From Aequorivita sp. (GTDB lineage: Bacteria > Bacteroidota > Bacteroidia > Flavobacteriales > Flavobacteriaceae): DNA of 5,939 nucleotides. Numbering within the stretch: position 1 is the first letter of the stretch; the number at the start of each line of letters is the position of its first letter. Of the stretch, positions 5,079-5,939 are shown piece by piece. The stretch spans positions 1 through 5,939 of the forward strand of contig JAGQYZ010000381.1 in NCBI GenBank assembly GCA_020435865.1. The letters run 5' to 3'. The position numbers and the translations under genes are program-made. Under the pieces are notes generated by a model, which saw nothing but the letters and a program-made list of their open reading frames with translations, did not search any database and had not been told where the DNA came from.

Positions 5079-5939
5079 CTACAACAGTGCTGCAATGCCT
5101 GGCAGTGTTTTTCCTTCAAGCATTTCCAGCATTGCACCACCGCCTGTGGAAACATAACTCACTTTATCTGTCAGGTTAAACTTGTGAACAGCTGCCACAG
5201 AATCTCCGCCGCCCACCAATGAAAATGCACCATTCTGAGTAGCCTTGGCAATATTCTGCCCCAAAATCTTTGTTCCCTCGGCAAACTTCTCCATTTCAAA
5301 AACGCCCACGGGACCGTTCCATAAAATAGTTTTGGAATTGGCAATTACTTCCGCAAAAATTTCATTGGTTTTAGGCCCTGTGTCAAGGCCCATCCAGCCC
5401 TTAGGTATATTGTCAACTTCAGAATCTTGCGTGTTTGCGGAATCTGAAAAAGCATCGGCAATCACGGCGTCAACAGGTAGATGTACAGAAACATTTTTCT
5501 TTTTTGCTTCTTCTAAAATTTCCAATGCAAGGTTTTGTTTGTCATCTTCCACAAGCGAAGCGCCTATTTTTCCTCCTTTTGCCTTTATGAATGTAAAAGC
5601 CATTCCGCCGCCAATAATCAAATGGTCAATTTTATCGAGAATGTTTTCAATAATCGTTATTTTTGAAGAAACCTTTGCCCCGCCAATAATTGCAGTAACT
5701 GGCTTTTCGCTGGTCTCCAATACTCTTTTCACACTTTCAACTTCTGAAGCGAGCAGCAATCCAAAGCATTTGTTTTCAGGAAAAAAATCTGCAATTACTG
5801 CTGTTGAAGCATGAGCTCGATGGGCTGTCCCAAAAGCATCATTCACATAAACATCACCAAGTTTTGACAATTTTTCAGCAAAATTGCGATCGCCTTTTGT
5901 TTCTTCTTCATAAAAACGAAGATTTTCCAACAAAAGAAT
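5079..5939 (-). CDS. pgk: Phosphoglycerate kinase, N-terminus cut by window edge
   Basis: The visible fragment is 286 residues, from the right edge to a TAG at 5081-5079. The enzyme is normally about 395 residues, so about 110 N-terminal residues lie outside. It transfers phosphate between 1,3-bisphosphoglycerate and ADP in cytoplasmic glycolysis. Signatures in fragment numbering are: LLENLRF (3-9), [13 protein letters not shown] (33-45) of the 3-phosphoglycerate site, GGAKVSSK (86-93), GGGMAFTF (110-117), WNGPVGVFE (207-215) of the nucleotide site, GGGDSVAAV (243-251) and [14 protein letters not shown] (264-277). The frame is intact and no key residue looks lost. A TTG near the edge could be mistaken for a start, but the conserved sequence continues upstream of it (ILLLENL). 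The next gene downstream begins 191 nt later with its own predicted promoter. No strong terminator is visible after the stop. Confidence 0.98.
   Translation of the reverse strand: MLLLENLRFYEEETKGDRNFAEKLSKLGDVYVNDAFGTAHRAHASTAVIADFFPENKCFGLLLASEVESVKRVLETSEKPVTAIIGGAKVSSKITIIENILDKIDHLIIGGGMAFTFIKAKGGKIGASLVEDDKQNLALEILEEAKKKNVSVHLPVDAVIADAFSDSANTQDSEVDNIPKGWMGLDTGPKTNEIFAEVIANSKTILWNGPVGVFEMEKFAEGTKILGQNIAKATQNGAFSLVGGGDSVAAVHKFNLTDKVSYVSTGGGAMLEMLEGKTLPGIAALL

Noticed and set aside
4780..5222. Small plus-strand open frames over the transglycosylase start, the intergenic region and the pgk end
   Set aside because: They overlap coding sequence of real genes on the other strand, show no recognisable domain, and the translations look like random AT-rich sequence.
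5245..5814. Long plus-strand open frame (189 codons) opposite pgk
   Set aside because: It lies wholly antisense to a clearly conserved pgk sequence, its translation shows no domain or sensible composition, and it has no promoter of its own. It is a shadow of pgk codon use.

Overview
The window reads as an ordinary, densely packed chromosomal segment from a member of the Bacteroidota, most likely a flavobacterium (family Flavobacteriaceae). Three things support this: AT-rich DNA; promoter-like sequences of the Bacteroidota type (TTG or TTTG, an 18-19 nt spacer, then TAnnTTTG) upstream of three transcription units; and gene products of flavobacterial type (a DUF4837 lipoprotein, a bacterial GH3-family protein, a membrane-anchored M23 peptidase with a conserved basic cytoplasmic tail). 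I see no tRNA, rRNA, CRISPR array, insertion sequence, phage gene or sign of recent transfer.

Layout from left to right: (1) a minus-strand GH3-family adenylating enzyme whose C-terminus runs off the left edge; (2) a minus-strand, membrane-anchored M23 peptidase that ends 6 nt before the GH3 start, so the two probably form one transcription unit; (3) a short divergent intergenic region with two back-to-back promoters; (4) a small plus-strand tatA-type gene; (5) a 16-bp perfect-stem hairpin that probably terminates transcription from both sides; (6) a minus-strand DUF4837 lipoprotein gene; (7) a minus-strand lytic transglycosylase with an SLT (GH23) domain and LysM repeats, 21 nt upstream of the DUF4837 gene and probably co-transcribed with it; (8) a 191-nt intergenic region with a promoter whose spacer holds a perfect 12-bp palindrome; (9) the C-terminal part of phosphoglycerate kinase (pgk), minus strand, running off the right edge.

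Apart from pgk (glycolysis) and the GH3 protein (unknown substrate), the genes act at the cell envelope. The lytic transglycosylase cuts peptidoglycan glycan strands, the M23 protein is of a type that cuts or regulates cutting of the peptide stems, TatA is a component of folded-protein export, and the DUF4837 protein is a predicted lipoprotein of unknown function. I find no clearly new biological system here. The points most worth following up are the functional link between the DUF4837 lipoprotein and the transglycosylase, the substrate of the GH3 enzyme paired with an M23 protein, the palindrome inside the transglycosylase promoter, and the compact divergent promoter pair that also settles two start codons.
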